Assembly: GCA_020445765.1 (NCBI GenBank)
Contig: JAGRFY010000152.1
Location: forward strand, 1-63,780
Direction of reading: 5' to 3'
Source of the DNA: Rhodocyclaceae bacterium
GTDB lineage: Bacteria > Pseudomonadota > Gammaproteobacteria > Burkholderiales > Rhodocyclaceae
DNA: 63,780 nucleotides
Shown one piece after another: positions 61,952 through 63,780 of this stretch. The translations under genes were made by a program, and so were the position numbers. Numbering within the stretch: the first letter of the stretch is position 1; the number at the start of each line of letters is the position of its first letter. The notes below the pieces were generated by a model. The model had not been told where the DNA came from. It made no database searches and saw only the letters and a list, made by a program, of their open reading frames with translations.

Positions 61952-63780
61952 AGCCGCTGCTGCTCGAGATGCAGGCCTTCGGCCCGTTCGCGCGGCGCCA
62001 GGTCATCGACTTCCGCCGCCTCGGCGACGGCAGCTTCTTCCTGATCCACGGTCCGACCGGATCCGGCAAGACCACCATCCTCGACGGTCTCTGTTTCGCC
62101 CTGTTCGGCGACAGTTCCGGCGGCGAGCGCGACGGTCGCCAGATGCGCAGCCAGCATGCGCCGCCCGAGCTGCTGACCGAGGTGGTGTTTGAGTTCGCAC
62201 TCGGCGCCGAACGCTACCGCGTCGAACGGGTGCCCGAACAGATCCGCCCGGCCCGTCGCGGTGGCGGCGACACCCGCCAGGCACCGAAGGCTGCGCTGTG
62301 GCGGCTCAGCGGCGAGGGCGAGCACCAGCAGGCCCGGCCGCTGGCCACAAGATGGGGCGAGGTCGGTGCCCGCGTCGCCGAACTGCTCGGCTTCGAGAGT
62401 CGCCAGTTCCGGCAGGTGATCGTGCTGCCCCAGGGTCGCTTCCGCGACTTCCTGGTGAGCCGCAGCCAGGATCGGGAGCGCATCCTGCAGTCGCTGTTCG
62501 GCACCGAGTTCTACAAGCGCATCGAGGATGCCCTGAAGCAGGCCGCCAACGAGCTCGAACGGGAAGCCGGCGAGTTGCGCACCCGCCGCCAGGCCCTGCT
62601 CGAGCAGGCCGCGGTCGATGGCGACGAGGCGCTCGCCACTCGCATCGGCGAGCAGCAGGCCGGGCTGGAACGGCGCCGCCAGCACGAGCGCGAGGCCGCC
62701 GAAGAGGCGGTTCGCCGCGAGCAGTTGCTGGCCGCGGCGCGGGCGGCGGACGCGCGCTTCGTCGAATGGGATGCCGCTTGCGCCGAGGCCACCACCCGCG
62801 AGGGCGAAGCGGCCCACTGGCAACGCGAACGCGAACGCCTGCAGGCGGCCCGCCGCGCTGCCCGGGTGCTGCCGGCCGCCGAACGGGCCGAGGGCCTTGC
62901 CGCCGACGGCGACAAGGCCGGCGCCCAGCTCGACGCCGCCCGGGCCGCGGCCGCCCAGGCCGCCGCCGCGCGCACCGCGGCCGAGCAGGCGCTGGCCGCC
63001 GAGCAGGCCCGCGCACCGGAGATCGATGCCGCGATCCGCCGCCAGGGCGAACTCGAAGCCCTGCAGGACAGGGTCTTGGCGCTGGCCGAGACTGCCGAGC
63101 GGGCCCGTCTGGCGGCCAGGACTCGGGAAAGCGCCGAGGCCGCCGTCGGCAAGGCCGACCAGGCGCTGGCCGACGCGATTCGCGCCCGCGACGAGATGCT
63201 GGCCGCCCGCCGGCAGACGGAATTGCAGGCGGCGGCCGTCGACGGCCTGCGCGCCGAGGCGAGGCTGCGGCGCGAGCGGGTCGAGGCGCGGCGTGGCCTC
63301 GATGATGCCGAGCGCCAGCACCAGGCGTTCGCTGGCGCCGATGCCGAGGCCGGCCGCCAGGTCGACCGTGCCGGCCGCGGACAGCAGGCGGCGGGCGACA
63401 ATCTGCAGCAGGTGCGCGCTACCTGGGCCGCAGGCCTCGCCGGCCGGCTGGCCGAGCGACTCGCGGCTGGCGAGCCTTGCCCGGTCTGTGGCGCCACCGA
63501 CCACCCGGCACCGGCCGCCGCCGCCGGCGAATCGATCTCCGACGAGGCGCTGCAGCAGGCCGAGGAGCGGCTGCGGGCGGCCGAGCAGCAATTGCGCCAG
63601 TGTGAGCGCAATGCGAGCGATGCCCGCCAGCGCCTGGCTGTGGCGAAGGAGCGGGTCGAGGCGGCGAGGCGGGCACTGGCGGACGACATCGAGGTGCCGC
63701 CCGCCACCCTCGCGACGCGGCAGACCGAGGCGGCCGCCCGCCTCGCCGACGCCGAAGCCGCCGCCCGCCAGCTCGCCGAT
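61948..63780 (+). CDS. sbcC: Exonuclease subunit SbcC, 5' part (runs off the window)
   Basis: SMC-like ATPase subunit of the SbcCD nuclease; 611 codons are present and the frame is still open at the window end. The N-terminal ATPase half has Walker A HGPTGSGKTTILDG (about 34-47) and family text VIVLPQGRFRDFL. A long coiled coil, rich in Arg, Ala and Glu, follows from about 190. The zinc-hook CPVC (Cys511 and Cys514) in GEPCPVCGATDHPAP marks the coil apex. The Walker B and signature motifs would lie beyond the window. ATGA overlap with sbcD implies coupled translation. Confidence 0.95.
   Translation, partial: MKPLLLEMQAFGPFARRQVIDFRRLGDGSFFLIHGPTGSGKTTILDGLCFALFGDSSGGERDGRQMRSQHAPPELLTEVVFEFALGAERYRVERVPEQIRPARRGGGDTRQAPKAALWRLSGEGEHQQARPLATRWGEVGARVAELLGFESRQFRQVIVLPQGRFRDFLVSRSQDRERILQSLFGTEFYKRIEDALKQAANELEREAGELRTRRQALLEQAAVDGDEALATRIGEQQAGLERRRQHEREAAEEAVRREQLLAAARAADARFVEWDAACAEATTREGEAAHWQRERERLQAARRAARVLPAAERAEGLAADGDKAGAQLDAARAAAAQAAAARTAAEQALAAEQARAPEIDAAIRRQGELEALQDRVLALAETAERARLAARTRESAEAAVGKADQALADAIRARDEMLAARRQTELQAAAVDGLRAEARLRRERVEARRGLDDAERQHQAFAGADAEAGRQVDRAGRGQQAAGDNLQQVRATWAAGLAGRLAERLAAGEPCPVCGATDHPAPAAAAGESISDEALQQAEERLRAAEQQLRQCERNASDARQRLAVAKERVEAARRALADDIEVPPATLATRQTEAAARLADAEAAARQLAD

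Noticed and set aside
61849-63591. 580-codon open frame on the minus strand at the right end
   Set aside because: Opposite sbcC, which has Walker A and zinc-hook motifs; the minus frame is repetitive Gly/Leu/Ala text with no domain.

Overview
The window is about 63.8 kb of high-GC, densely packed bacterial chromosome. No rRNA, tRNA, insertion sequence, prophage, CRISPR array or origin was recognised. The gene set suggests a free-living, high-GC gammaproteobacterium-like organism: type VI secretion with threonine-phosphorylation control, PEP-CTERM surface proteins, AmpG, SbcCD, a ChaA-type antiporter and a SMUG1-like uracil-DNA glycosylase. The lineage is an inference from gene content; nothing here fixes the taxon.

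Layout. (1) 36-3718: a divergent two-component pair, a double-receiver response regulator and a hybrid PAS sensor kinase. (2) 3883-21148: a co-directional type VI secretion (T6SS) block. A spike and cargo module comes first (VgrG, small membrane protein, DUF2169-pentapeptide protein, second pentapeptide protein, DUF3540, DUF4150 PAAR-like). The membrane complex follows (TssJ, TssK, TssL with OmpA domain, TssM, TagF), then a membrane Ser/Thr kinase with a DUF4384-like tail. (3) 21353-24158: ChaA-type antiporter, GNAT acetyltransferase and a PEP-CTERM protein behind a near-consensus sigma-54 promoter. (4) 24292-30127, minus strand: a T6SS-linked signalling operon (FHA/TagH, PP2C phosphatase, OmpA-like protein, DUF3365 c-heme sensor, second Ser/Thr kinase). 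Divergent from it are an outer-membrane barrel candidate and a CHAT caspase-like lipoprotein (30335-33932). (5) 34026-43048: a mostly minus-strand cluster of FkbM methyltransferases, a TPR-glycosyltransferase fusion, AsmA, a protein with six tandem KRFDTIYAG-type units, and an uncharacterised 259-residue protein. Divergent from it are a DUF6165 protein and a glycosyltransferase. (6) 43100-49973: orphan protein, SMUG1-like glycosylase, AmpG, a collagen-like/pectate-lyase-like/tail-fibre-like secreted protein, and an MscS channel. (7) 50017-57519: poorly recognised secreted proteins, a second PEP-CTERM protein with a sigma-54-like promoter, a sensor kinase/receiver pair, small proteins and a PlsC acyltransferase. 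(8) 57533-63780: PrcB-like lipoprotein, subtilase lipoprotein, SbcD and the 5' part of SbcC, which runs off the window.

How the parts may work together. The T6SS genes encode the envelope complex, spike and post-translational control, but no sheath, baseplate, Hcp or ClpV gene is present, so the system must be split across the genome. Two kinases, one phosphatase, an FHA protein and TagF make up a threonine-phosphorylation switch, with a c-heme-type periplasmic sensor and an OmpA-like protein as possible inputs.

The most unusual element is the 175-residue protein at 35708-36235. Its dibasic-flanked nonapeptide repeats keep the peptide sequence while codons drift, inside a glycan/methyltransferase neighbourhood. 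It is the best candidate here for an undescribed system, either a multi-core peptide precursor or a repeat surface protein. The second theme is sigma-54 control of PEP-CTERM genes.
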